Source: Zygnema cylindricum (taxonomy: Eukaryota > Streptophyta > Zygnematophyceae > Zygnematales > Zygnemataceae). From it: a stretch of 64,000 nt of DNA. The stretch lies in contig JBBHKE010000596.1 in the NCBI GenBank assembly GCA_037447655.1, forward strand, positions 164,715 through 228,714, in the 5' to 3' direction. A program made the translations under genes and the position numbers. Positions 23,782 through 38,100 of this stretch are shown piece by piece (position 1 is the first letter of the stretch; each line of letters opens with the position of its first letter). The notes below the pieces were generated by a model. It was given only the letters and a program-made list of their open reading frames with translations, was not told where the DNA came from and did not search any database.

Positions 23782-26700
23782 CTCTCTCTCTCTCAGGCAT
23801 TACGGAAGCATAGGATAGAATTTTGTTGTCATTTCTGTTTCATTGGGACCAAAACTCTTCACATTTTCAAAAAATCCCAGGGACCTTTATTTTCTTAAAA
23901 TCACTAAGAATTCCAAATCCACACTTTTTAATAGTGACAGGACAATGTGTGGATTAGGCAATGTGAGTCACATGAATAGCCTATTCTCCTTTTTTGTCGT
24001 TTTTGACAAAGCTTCTGAGTTCATTTTGGTGCTATGGGTGTTTTAGTAATTAATCACATTTCAACGTATGGAAACCGGTGTCAATTATTAAGGATTCTCA
24101 GCTCTATCGGATTCAGTTCAGTTATAGATCATAACTATCTGCAACAGGAAACGACAAAGCATTTCCGGCTTTTTCCCGCCTTTTATATTTCTTATGATTT
24201 TGCAAATTCATGCATATTCAAATGTAACGCATGTGTAAAATGTAATGCATGTATAAGGGATGCATATCCGTTGTAATGCATGTATTACTGATACGTGTTC
24301 AAATTTAACGCATGTCTGATGAATACATATTCAAATATAAATCATTCATGTATAATGTAATGCATGCATGCCGGATATATGTTGAAATGTAATGCATGTA
24401 GAAGGGATACACATTCAAATATAATGCATGTATAATGGACTGAATTTCGGTGCAGCCTGATTGGTGGGGCATGCGTAGGCATTCATGCTCTGGCTATGGG
24501 GAGTCGATCTCTACGGCTTCTCTCATTCTCGAGTCAGTTATCCGAAAGTTTTTGACCTTGACCATAACCATCTGACACACCGTGAGATCTGGAAGGTGAG
24601 AGGTTTTATGGGCTTTTCAGGGTTTTTAGGGATACAACGAAGGGGCTTGATGTTTTTGTTTTCGACCTGATGCCTATTGCTTTGTTTCGACTGTGATAAG
24701 TCATGAGAGGCACTCTCTTTGTTTTCTATAGATGGTTATGACAATTTCTGTCTTTGTCGATGCACTTGTGGCACGTCGATGCACTTGTGGCACGTCGATG
24801 CACTTGTGGCACGTAGTGGAACCAGGAAATGTTGGACTTAGTTTGTGAAGCTCACTGTGTACCGTTTATTATTTTTTGCCACTTAAATCAATTTTTCTCC
24901 ATGCACACTATCACTATTCCTATTGATTACTATTATATCCTACGGTTGTGATGGAAAGGTAAGATCTTAGCTTTCAATTGGGCGATCTTTGAAGTTGGCC
25001 ATGTGTGCACGGAGAAAAAATGATTAATAGCAAATATAACATTAGCTCTAATAATGATAAACAGTGTAGATACAAACATTTTATTGCATTTTTGGACTTC
25101 CCAAAATTCTGGTACACTGTTTTCAACTTTTTATTGTGGTTCACATGATGTGAACTATTTTACATGGTCTTTAAGGCAATTTAGTTTTGTTTGTAATTTA
25201 TTCAGTGGATTTCAAGGGAAATTAGGTTAAAGTTGTTGTATAGAATATTGTATTGTTAAATTTAACCAAACTGGGAGAATTGTCCCAAATTTTTGTACAG
25301 TATTCTCAATGGACATTACAAACTGGCTAAGAAAACCACACTAGTAGTGGTGAATGATGTTTCTTTTGGTGTCCAATTTACTTGGTATTTACAGTCGTGA
25401 AGGTGTATGGTTGCAGATTGCAGTGGGGCTCTCTGTGACCGTTCTCACCAGTATGGCGGCTTATCTTTACTTTTACTCCCATGGGGCAGTCAGTCTGGCA
25501 GCTTCTCAGCCGGTGAGGACAAGGTGATGCTGATCAAGCTGGAATGGCAATTATATCGAGAGAAAGTTATGTTAACGTGTTATGTGGGTTCTCTCTTAGA
25601 AAGTTTTGTTGCGTTGCTGAACAATCTTTTGTTTTACAATCCCAGGCTAAAAGTTATTGCTAGTCTCATGACATTGCATTCCATTGCATTGCCCTCCATT
25701 GCATCGTATCGTATCACATCTCATCACATCTTCACATCACATCACATCACATCACATCACATCACATCACATCAGATCAGATCAGATCAGACCACACCAC
25801 ACTACACCACACCACACTAGGGCGAATGCCGCCACGTTATGAGTTGTGACGTGCTGTAATACACGCAGTTGTCCATGCACTTACAAACTTGCATTTGTAT
25901 TTTTTTCATCCGTATTTCTCGCCAATGTTGCGGATAAGCGACGTTGTGTTCAAGTTGGAGTTACCATGATGCTTGTCATCTCACTACAAGTGTTACAATT
26001 CAGCCTGGATTCGTTGTATCGCAATGCGATGTCATTGTAGTCGATACTTCTTTTTTGGAGAAAGGAAAGAATGTCGAATGGAGAGTGAGCATTGGAGATA
26101 TGGTCTTAAGATTGCCAATAATTTGCTTGCCACTAAGCACAGCTTTTAGAATGTGTGACGAAATTTTCATTACTGGTCAAGCACATTTCAAAATGGTGGA
26201 CAGGTCTTTCCCTGTCAATTGATTGGTCCTACGAACTGACAATTTGCAGAAATCTGTTAATTCTGCTGTGTGCAGGTCCTCCTCTACTGTGCGATCCCTC
26301 TACTTATGGCGCTCCCATTTGAGATTCTCTATGCGCCTTCTAGATATTATTTTCTAAACACTCTTTTTCGTCTCACTTTTCCCCTCCAGGTGAAGCACAC
26401 ATTTGCATATCCTTTGTAAATGAGCTCCTCTACAGTTGTCAGAGTAGAACTTTGTTTCAAGCTTAAGTTTTTTGCCTGAAAAGATCTTTTATTTGTTAAG
26501 TCTTCCTATCCAAATGTCAGGGATCTCTAAATCTGGTATGTATCAAAGTTCTTTTACCGACAAACTTTTGTCAATTTGCTGAGGTTGCAATAATACTGCT
26601 TGTTTTGGTTTTTCTGAATATACTGTTTACCGATCGTAGGAGACACCATTCTTTTTTTTTGTACCAACATATGTTTTCAGTGAAACATCGGTTTTCCTTT

Positions 26701-29134
26701 CAGTGTTATAATTTTTAGGTGGAAAAGTAGATGGGAGTACCAAGACAGTGGATTACACCGTGAATCGCTATTAGAGTAAGAAATTGTTATTAAGTAGAAA
26801 TTATTATTAATTCATTATTACCTTGGGGTTAATATTTGTTCTTATTAAATCTAAGTCAGTTCCGCATATTGTGGCCGATTTTGAACCGTTTCAAGAATTA
26901 GAGTTAAGGAAAAAAAGCAGTTAGTGCTATTAACGCTATTTTTGTGGTCAGAGGTCAAAAAATATCGTCACCAAATTACTGTTATTAACTTCAATAGTGA
27001 TTCACGGTGTACATTACTGACAGATTTTTTGGCTTTCTTTTCCGTCATATTTTTTTAGTTTTTTTATTGAGAGTTTTTTTGATTTTTTTTGGTTTTTTTT
27101 GGGGGGGGAGGATTACAGCCGATCACATTTGCCGACTTTTTTGTGGCTGATGTGTTGACATCGATGGCAAAGGTGAAAAGGGTTAATTAGGGTTTTTCTT
27201 CCTTCTTTTGTTTTTTATGGTCTGATTTTTATGATTTTCTTAGGGTTTAATAGTCCTCCTTTTGTTTTTTTATGGTCTGATGTTTATGATTTTTTTAGGG
27301 TTTCTTATCCTCCCTTTGTTTTTTTATGTTCCTGATGGTCATGATTAGCTTGAAGAGCTCTTTTTAGAAGAAAAAAAAAAAGCCTGGAAACCAAGTTTAA
27401 AACCAAATTAAAAACAAGAAAAAAACAAGTTAAAACAATTTGTTGGTTGGTAATTTTTTTTAGTTAAACCAAGTATTAAATTTACGAAGGTAGCACATTG
27501 CCGATACCAATAATCTTAGGTGCCTCTTTTGAGGTCTGCACATAAATTAGTGTGGTAATTAAGTAATTACAAACCTAATAAGTCATGGAAAACAATAAGC
27601 GTCCATGACGGGTTTTTTAGGGTCTATTTAGGGTTTTTTAGCTGGGTTCTTTTTAAATTAATTGGCCAATAGTTTTCCATCCACACTATTGGTCCAACAA
27701 TAGGAAATTATTAGTGTTAACACTTGATTATAATTAACTACACTATATTGTGTTTCGCCATGTGGCTCATTTTTAGCCACTCAAATTGAAGTGTGTTGTT
27801 AACACTAATTTACAACGTTGTAAAAAAAATAAGCTCTTGAATTAGAGTTATCAACTCTAGTAGCGATGGACAGTGTAGAGTGGATAATTTTCTTACTAAT
27901 TTACTTACTAATTTACCTTTTTTGTCAACTTTTGGCCACAGGTTTTGTCAGATGTAGAGCGATCGGTTTGTCGTATGGCAAACGGACAAGTAAGCTTTCA
28001 AACTTTTATAAATATTTTACTGTTGTGTCCAATTTTAAGCAAATATTGCACTAGCATTTACCACTATTTATGTGGTACAGTTCCTTTGTACCTTGTCTCT
28101 TAACCCTTTTTTTTTCTTTTTAGGTGAGTTTGGTAAATTGTTTAGCCGAAGACACAAACTAGCTAGTGTGGAATTGCATTGTTAATACAAATGTTAACTT
28201 ATTAAGACAAACCGCACTATTTATTGTGATTGATGTAGCAATACCCGAGTCCTGAAATGTTTTTTCCAAACTGGTGATTGGACCTTTACTAAATCCTCTC
28301 ATTTTTTTTTTGTCGTTTTCTATGTCCATGTCAACTCTTACCGCTCTTTTTTTTGGACCTTTATCGTGTTACTTGAAATCTATTTGGTATATTATCGATG
28401 CTTCATACACATAAATAAGTAAAATAACAATTTTTTTTCTTTTTTCTTTTTTCTTTTTTTCTTTTTTAAGTGTAGGAAGGTTTTTTCTAGGGACAGGACC
28501 CTTCCTATCTTCGGGATAGAAAAATGATTTTTTTTTTTTTCGTTTGTCAAAAATGTTTCTTAGTTTTCTTTTATGTTATGTCCAAAGCGGATCTTTATTT
28601 TCTTTTTTGATTGACTTTTTCTCTTCTTGGCATTCTTTATGATCTTTGCTATTCTTTATAGTTCTTTAATGATTCTTCAACGATTCTTTATTTTTTTCCT
28701 TCTTTTGATTCTTTTTCATTTTAAGAACTTTTATCGTATCACTCTTGTTTTTTATTCCTAGGTTGAATTTTGTATAAAACAGACCTTCCTATCTTCGGCA
28801 CCGAAAAACAATGCTTTCTTCTCTTTATTAGTTTGTTCAAAGTGGTGGTTTATTCTTACTTATGTGTCTGGTTTTATCTTTTTTTACTGAATTTATTTTA
28901 CTACCGTTTTATTTTATTTTTACTGTTTTTATTTTTTACTGTTTATGGTGCCAGGTGGCGACGATTGCTTGGATGGACGCAGATGATGTCTGTGGGAGTC
29001 ACTCATTAATGATTCCTTTGGTTTTGGCGTATCCTTACGCCTGCCGATTTTTTCAGTGTTTGCGACAATATTCCGATACCAGAGAAAAACACTGTCTCTT
29101 CAACGGTGAGGATACAAACAGAAAAAGAAAAACC

Positions 29135-29167
<33 letters not shown>

Positions 29168-32100
29168 AAAAAACAAGGAGAACAAAAAAGAAAAAAGAAA
29201 CACAAGAAAGCTGAGGTTTTTCAGGGTTTTTTCATTATATCTACACGAAAGAAAACCATATCTGTTTTTAACGGTGACTTAATTTACAGAGAAGATAGAG
29301 ACTACAGACAAAAGAAAGACTAAGGACTAAACAGCTGTGGGTGACTGAACTGATGATTGTTAACTGATAACTGATATCTATTGTATGTTGCATCTCCCAT
29401 CTTTATTGGTGTTGATTATTTTTTGGGCACAGAAACGTCTTTAACTTTATATTCAACTGCTGGGTTTTTTTTGTTAAAGGGAGCAATTGAAAGGAAAGAC
29501 CATCGACAAGAAAATCTAACAGTTGAACATAAAATTAAGGCGATGGAGGGAGGGGGGGAGGGGAGGGAGGGGAGGGAGGGATTATTTCGAAATTGATGAT
29601 GTCAGTAGAGCACGCAAGTACGGACCATCTGAAAAATTATGACATTAAATTTACGTGCATACGTTTACTTCCAGTATTTTGTTAATCCCTGGAGTGCTTT
29701 GTAATCGACAGTTAATTATTTTTGTTTACCCATTTCGGAGATTTAGCTGTCATTGTTTGTCAATACTTTCTGTACTTTTTGTGTCTGTGCACTTACAAAC
29801 TCACCCTCAAATGGAGGGTAAATTCCTATCGTATAATTACCCTAATCTTTTGTCGTCCTTTCTGCAATTTACCCTCTGGTATGATAATAAACAGTTAACA
29901 TGTTTGTTTTCAATGTTTTGACACTGCATGTGTATGCTTATGTCGATTTTACTCGACACCTTTTCCTGTCCTTTTTTTTGTTGATTTTACAAAATCTATA
30001 CCTTTTTTTCTCTGGACGGGACGTTATTGCTTTTAGTGTGGAAATGGTGGCCATGTTTATTGGTTTTTACTCGTACTGTATGACTCTAAGAAACCCTAAG
30101 AAACTCTAAAATGCTTTAAGAAAACGTACTGTATATCGCATTTTAACTTTGTGAAACTCGGACTAAAGTCGTATAATATGGCTTCATATTTCACACTTTT
30201 AGAACTATTTCCGCTGTTTTTCTTTTAAAGGTTTTCTTCATTCTGTCAAAATTCTACTCGTCCATTTTTTTTTTTTTTAATACAGGTTAATATTCACAAG
30301 TTTTTGACTTTGAAAGCCTTGAAGTGAGTGCCATTTTTTTTTGTTTATTATTTTTTGTTTATTTTTTTTTTTTGTTATTATTTTTTTTATTATTATTTAT
30401 TTATTATTATTTATTTATTATTATTTATTTAGTGTTGCTTAGTATTTAAATAGAATATAATGCCAACCAGAATCTCTAGATTTGCAAAACAAACGTTGCA
30501 AAAACAATGTTCTCAGATCATCATTTTCATTTGACAAAATTAATATCATTTTTTCGTTTCGAAATTTTAAATGTTGTAAGTAAATAGGTACTAATTGTAA
30601 AACGTACTGATTTTTTGCGGTTACATGTTGCGCCGTCTAGATTGAAGTTACATAACAAATTCGCAACATACGTGACCTACCATGCTATTTATTGTTTTTG
30701 GTAAAATACTATATGATATAAAGACATAGTTATTCAAATCATATTTTACGACCGATTCAAACGAGCGAATAATACGTAGAAATTGGAGAGGTCGATTTGA
30801 AAAATTAGTAAAAATCGTTAATGAATTTCTGTCCATACAATTCCGTGCATGAACATACGTTCCTACACATTTCAAACTTACAGCGCGCAAATAGTGTGAC
30901 GTTACAACATCTCTTTTCGAAATTGTCCGTACATGAACCATAAAATTCCGTACATTATCCATGAAATTTCTGTTCAGTTTACCAGACAGAAAGTATTAAT
31001 ACGTGCAACATATATTTTCGTCAAATTCCATACATTTTCCTGTAAAAAAAATATAGTTACCGTAAAATACCGTACAATTTCTGTAAATTATCCGTTCAGT
31101 TTACCGAACAGAAAGTGCATCGCGTTTTTTTGCGATTTTTTCAAAAGTCACGAATAATACCTAAAAGTCAGAAAAAATGAAAAAATCGTGCGATTTGAAC
31201 AACTATGTATAAAGTATTAGGGTACAACCCCATGTATGTGTAACTTAGCGAACTTACTTTGTATTTTAGCGCGGATCCGGCGGACCCAGATTTCAGGTGT
31301 CTTTATGTGTTTAGTCAAAATTGTTACTCGAGTCTGTGACGATTGTATACATCGACAATACCCGTGACGGTTGTCATCGTGTACAATCTGTCTTTGTCGC
31401 ACCGTATTTTTTCGAAACATTTTGAAGCGTCGCAAGACACATCGTAATTTTTAAAACAATTTGCGGATTTTGTATGTTGCATGTCATTGCGTGACATCAG
31501 AGACGTATAGCCTTGCAGCCGTGGCTGTGCAACATGCCATTGTGTAAACCTCTCCTATCCGGCCGTCATCCGTGATTTCGCAGTTTTTTCAATTTTGTGT
31601 GAAATGAAAGTACATCAACGAGACCCTTGCAAAAAAAAAACCGTACAACATGCAAGCGGAAAAAAACAAAAAACCATGAATCTTGCGTTTTTAAGTGTGA
31701 AGGTCGCGTGTGAAGCGTCCACGTCGCCCTTCACACCTTTCACTCCTCATTTAATTTTACGACGCCTCGCGCCGCGCGGTGTGTCGCAAATATAAATATG
31801 TTTAGGGTTTTTTTCTCATTCATGTTTTTTTTTATATAAAAAAAAACACAAACAACAACACTATGACCCAAAAAATCCGCGGTACTCAGACGGTATTTTG
31901 CAAAGTGTAAAGGTTACGGAGCATTTCCCCTTGTGTAGGACCCCATCACACCCTTCACACCACGGGCGAGACAACTAAGGGTAGAATTCCATTAGACGAA
32001 AAGTGGGGTTCGCTACTGGACGCCGTTTTCGTACAGAGTCGTACCTTAATTTTTTTTTGTCAGCCGAGACATCGTAACTGGAAAGCTGTCGGGAGGCTGC

Positions 32101-35100
32101 AATGATGTAGGTGTAATTCCTGGCCGTTGGATATTCCACTTTTTCAGATCAAAGAAGCAATCGCGCACATTTTCCAGTGCCACGATACTCTCCTCGCGAG
32201 GAGAGTTGTATGATACTGCTCATGATAAGGTCGTGTACCATTGGTACACGTTAAAAAGCGGAAAAATATCCAATTTCAACAAGCGATCACAGGCCTACAC
32301 GTCTTACACGCCATGTGCCTATGTCCTACAGGCCATGTGCCACCTACCACGTTGGATGTAAGTGAGCTGAAAACATCCTCGCGCGCTCCGTCTGACATCC
32401 ACCGACAATCAAAGTATGCCACGACCTTCAAAGTTTGCCGCGTTTTTTTGCCATTCCGTTTCGATATTTTGATTCTCACTTTCAAAATCAAAATCTGGCC
32501 GCAAACTTTACGTATGAATCATTAACTACCTCCAGTCGTACAAATATTTTTTTTTGACTTTATGTTTGTAGATTTTTTTAAGATTTTATGAATCTGAACT
32601 CTAACCTATGTGGTGCCAATCATAATTGAGGAATTTTTATTACTAGCCCGACAAAATGGAATAGTCTTCCGGTAAACGTTGCCAGTAGAATTTTCTGTAC
32701 ACTTACTGGGACCGCCTAATGGAATTTTACCCTAAGGGTGGACTTCCATTACGCGTCTTAGTAATTGTACGGAAAATATTACTGAAGGGCGTGCCTTTCA
32801 TTACGTCGCGTTTGTAAACAACTTTTTGTTTGCGTGGCTAACTCTCGATTATAACAGGTAGGTTAAACTTAGATTCTTAGAATCTTGAAAGAATTCTAAA
32901 ATGCAAAGTCTGAACGCAATATCTGTACAAACGGAGGTAATATCTACACCACCACAAGTAATTAATGACTCGTATAGAGGGCATTAATTGTACTTCCCAA
33001 AATTTCAAAACGCAACCACAAAATGGCGGCGGCAAACTTTGATGGTGGGAGCGTGACGGGACAATTTACGCGGATTCGCAGCCACCCTGACAAAAGGCAC
33101 GTGGCCTTTGCGACGTGTACGCGCATAAGCGCGCGGTCATCGTGGATTTTTTGTTCACTTTTCCACGCGACCCATTTTTACTCGTTCTGTTTTCGAGAAT
33201 TGTCCTCCCAGTGCAGGTTCTGAACAAACTGTAGGGCTAGTGACGTGGCGTCTCGGATAAAAAGTGTAATAGCATCCGATGGTCTGAATTTACGCCTACA
33301 ACCTTGGACATTTTTGTGTAATGATGTTTTCCTTGAAAAAAAAATTCTTGTACGAAACTGTACGGCCGTCAGTAAAAAACCCCACTTTTTCGCTAATGGA
33401 AGTCCTCCCTTATTTTTATTTTATAATTAAGTCAAAGTCGGTCAACGCATTTTAAAAAATGAGAAATTTTTGAATAATGCGCATGTGCATTCTTTTTCAA
33501 AAGTTTTTTACCGTGCGTATAGTACGATTGAAGCATCTATGGTAGTCACCTCGAAACATCATTGCTCTCCTTTACATGCTCAAAAGGTACGTAAACGAAC
33601 GTCAACCAAAACTACGACAAAGTGAAACGATATCGGCCGTACAAATGCATGCCGCAACCGAAAGAACAAATCTCCACATCGAACCGAAATGGAATCGTGC
33701 GTCGCGAAGCGAAACATCGTCAATTCTCCCTGACTCCCGATTCACTCATATGACACCTCAAGGCCTCAAACGAACCAACAAGTACAAATAAACCAATAAG
33801 ACGCAAGACCTCAAATGAACCACAAGTACATAAGTACAAATTAACCAATTAAGTAATTAAGTACGCGCGCCGGCAACTTACTACGAGAGAGTACTATTGT
33901 ACTGTACCTACCAACAAAGACTACTACGATCACTATGACACAAAACCGTACAGTGACCAAACAACCTGGTCGTCGAAATACCGAATCTACGCGAGACCAA
34001 GAATCTACTAAACGACCTGAGGAATAAATGACAAAACAAGGACCACACGAGGACCACACGCTCGACGTAAAAGACAACCAGCCGGTCGCGCGACAGACAC
34101 GGCCGATTACAACTTTGAATCTTACGGAACCAAACCCTAACGGAACTGGAAAACTTGTCTAAGTGGAAAGCGTGTCTAAGTGGACAAAGCTTGCCACCTG
34201 GCTTTAGGTCTAGATTTTTCTGTCAGTGTGACGTGGCGACCCTGCAGCCCATGGCGGCCACCATGGTCGTCGCGACAGTGCTGATGTTCGTGTGCCACGT
34301 GGCACTCGTCATGGGAGATTACATTGGAGTCATGCCGGAACCAGACAGTGCGTTTTCCCCTCCCTTGACCTTCCTGTTCTCTATGCTGTTGTTCTCTATG
34401 CTGTTGTGCAGTACATATCTTCACACGTGCGAAACATATCTTTATTTTGCTGCTCTTACTCGTACATGTATTCACACGTGCGAAACATATCTTTAATTTG
34501 CTGCTCTGACTCTGCTCTTACTCGTACATGTATTCACACGTGCGAAACATATCTTTTATTTGCTGCTCTGACTCTGCTCTTACTCGTACATCTATTCACA
34601 CGTGCGAAACATAACTTTAATTTGCTGCTCTGACTCTTCTCTTCCGATCCTGCTGCTGCACACATGTGTGTCTCCTGACGCGTCTGTCCGTACTGTCCGT
34701 ACTGTACGTACGACTGGTGCAGAGTCGGCTCTGGAGGCGGTGAAGGCGGCGATTGTGAACAAGGAGAAGTTTCCCGAAATCAAATGTGACGGAAATTATT
34801 TCTACTGCGATGATTCCCGTCGCGTTTTTCGCGTGTGAGTGATTATCGATGCGAGCAATCTCTGCTGAGATGATTCTACTCTAAATTGCATACGGAATCT
34901 CGCACTGAATTTTCGCACTAAATTTTCACACTGAATTTTCGCACTGAATTTCGCACTTAATTTTGATTCATGGGATGTGTGCAAGCTCTGCCATAATGCG
35001 CCCTGCAGTTCGATGAGACAAGATGGTCGGGGAGAGAGGAGAAGGAGGGAAGGATTTCGTTTAAATTCCTTTGAGAGGGGGATGCAGATTTTTATATTTT

Positions 35101-38100
35101 GGACTCCAAGGGAGCATTGCGGCGGAGATAGGCAATCTCACACGATTGGAAACATTGTGAGTGGACACTGGAATAGAGGATGCATTTGATGGGAAAAAGT
35201 AGAAAGAAAATCAGGTTAGTAAAACATATAATTACATTTGAAGGAAAAACTAAAGATTTCATTTTACATTAGTTTTTCCATTTTATCTTTTGATTTTGGT
35301 CATCAAATTGGAGGTGGGGGGTGGGGGGTGGGTTGGGAGAGGGGTCGAAGTATGGGGGGGGGGAGGAGGGGGATGATGTTATACGTTGTAAATTGGAAAA
35401 AATGGAACAAAAGTAGTTTTACCTTTTGACATATTTTGTCAATATTTGAGGGTATTTTTTTTTGAAGTCGTACATTGTAAAAAGTTCTAATCATGGAAGT
35501 TTTCGTTTCACGATGGAAGACGAGCGGTGGGATGTTGGGTGGGGTGGGGTGGAGAGGGGCGGGGTAAGGGGGGAGGAGGAAGGGGAGGGAGAGGTGTCGT
35601 GATGGAAATCGGGGTGGGGTGAAAACACCACATTCATTTATGTTTCCATCTATTTTTTTTGTGGGATATTTTTCTTCATTGATTCTGCAAATTAATGTGT
35701 TTCTACCATGGAGGAAAGAGGTGGGAGGGTGGGATTGTGACAAAAGCCATTTGGTGTCAAAAACAATGTATGTTGTGAATATGCTTCTCTATAGGTTTTT
35801 TTTTCATTTAATATTATTTTTTATGTTTTCTTTTTAGGGGTGAAAAAGAGGGGGCGCTCGTAGAGGTGTAGCAAGAAATGCGGTTTTGGGTAAATATTGT
35901 GTCTAAAAGTCCAACCTCTGGATTACACAAAATGATGTTGACATTAATATAGGTAGGGTGATGGCCAAAAAAAAATCCACTATATGTCTTTACTAGGAAA
36001 TTGCCCTCGTTATTTTTGAATGCAAAACCTATAAAAGATATAATTTAGAAGACCCATTGGGGGTGTGACTGCTTGGTGGAGTGTTGAATGTTCGATGCCA
36101 CAGAAGTCTTAGTGTAAACCAGTTGAGTGAAGCATTCCATGGCCATCGGTCAACTTACATCCTCAAGGCTTGTAAGGAACATGAATGATAACCCCAATAA
36201 ATAAGTGTTAAAATTGAAAATAATAGTACAAGGAAAACAAAATAACAATAATGATGTTTCTTTGATAACATTGGGAAAAAGATGACAATAATGATAAGAT
36301 AAATCGATCAAAAAAGACATGGAGGGAGGGAGAGGGAGGGGGAGAGGAGGGGGAGAAGGAGGGGGGAGAGGGGAGGGGGAGGGGGAGAGGGGAGGGAGGA
36401 AAGGAGGGGGAGGAAGGAGAGGGGGGGGAGAAGGAGGGGAGAAGGGAATATTATCTTATTCCAGATAATGAATGTTTTTTAAGGGAATAATCCAATATTA
36501 ATAATATATGTCCTAAAAAAGTTATATTTGTTTTATGATTAAATATAGAATAATCAAAATGATAACAATTATATTATCAAATAATGGTGAAAAATTATAG
36601 CGATATTGACAAAATTATAAATAAAAACAATATCAAACACTCAATAATTATCAATATTAACATTTAACCAATAATAATCATAATAATAATTAAAATTAAT
36701 AATCTTAATAATAAATGCAAGCTTGGGTTAAAATACTTATGATATTTAAGATAAACAATAATAATAGTAAATATTAATTTTAGATTTAACTTTTATTATG
36801 ATTTAAGTTTTTGATGGTGATCTTTTTAGGGGCGTTGTAGGTTTTATTTTGGGGGTCTCATGGGTTTGAAGGCTAGCCTGGCAAACTTGGAGAACCTTTG
36901 GGGTTGTGACTGTTGTGGGGTGTGAATGTTCGACGCCACAGAGATTTTTATGACAACCGGTTGAGTGGAAGCGTTCCATCTTCCTTCGGTCAACTCACAT
37001 CCCTCATAATATTGTAAGACACATGGATGATAACCTTGTAATAAATAAGTAAGCTAAGATGGAAAACAATAGTGATATAAACAATAATAACGATAACAAA
37101 ACTGTTGATAATCATATAAAAAAAGTAACAATAATGATAAATGTTTAAAAAGAACAAAAAAAAGAAAGGGGCGTAAAAAAAGGAGTGGGAAAGGGTTATC
37201 GAGGTGACATAATGATAATCAATTACGTATTATATAACTGACATAATGATAATCGATTACGTATTATAAAACTGATATAATGATAATCAATTACGTATTA
37301 TAAAACTGACATAATGATAATCAATTACGTATTATAAAACTGACATAATGATAATCAATTACGTATTATAAAACTGACATAATGATAATCCATTATGTAT
37401 TATAAAACTGATATAATGATAATCGATTACGTATTATAAAACTGATATAATGATAATCGATTACGTATTATAAAACTGACATAATGATAATTGATTACGT
37501 ATTATAAAACTGACATAATGATAATCAATTACGTATTATAAAACTGACATAATGATAATCGATTACGTATTATAAAACTGATATAATGATAATCAATTGC
37601 GTATTATAGAACTGATATAATGATAATCAATTAGGTATTATAAAACCGATACAATGATAATCAATTACGTATTATAAAACTGATATAATGATACAACCAA
37701 TTACCTATTTTAAAGCTGATATACTTGCAATTTACTCTTTTGCAATTTACTCTTGTTTTCTATTGCAGCTTTGAAATATTGTACGGCCTTTCCGGTTATT
37801 ATTCTCTCAGCGACGAAGTATCATGTCCCTTTAGACCAATGGCACTTCTACTATCGCCCCCTTTGGATCCTTAGTAGTATGATTAACACATGCTACTCCT
37901 ATTATTGGGATATATCACGAGATTGGGACTTCGGGTAAATTTTTAGTGCTTTTAACATTTAGAGATGTTTAATGTTGAGAGAGGATTTAATTTTGAGAGA
38001 GGATTAAATGTTGGGGAAAGGATTAATGTTGAGAGAGGTTTAATGATGAGAGATCTCAAATTGGGCTAAGTATCGATTCGATAAATGGTTGTTCAGGAGA

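Larger units (their letters stand above)
34251..35156 (+). pseudogene. Leucine-rich-repeat gene fragment (signal peptide, N-cap, first repeat) in EXS intron 8
   Basis: Three stretches join in phase: 34251-34347, 34723-34834 and 35088-35156. The first encodes a hydrophobic N-terminus (ATMVVATVLMFVCHVALVMG) that looks like a signal peptide. The second has two cysteines in a CDGNYFYC setting like the N-terminal cap of plant LRR proteins. The third reads GLQGSIAAEIGNLTRLETL, a typical plant LRR unit. Introns in phase 2 at repeat borders are usual for LRR receptor genes. I found no further repeats, transmembrane segment or kinase in the remaining 2.6 kb of the intron, so this seems a 5' fragment. 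An alternative stop follows directly at 34835. It is on the same strand as the EXS gene. Confidence 0.55.

Noticed and set aside
37205-37720. Regular 34-bp repeats suggesting a CRISPR array
   Set aside because: The repeats are directly tandem with no unique spacers, and the context is a eukaryotic intron.
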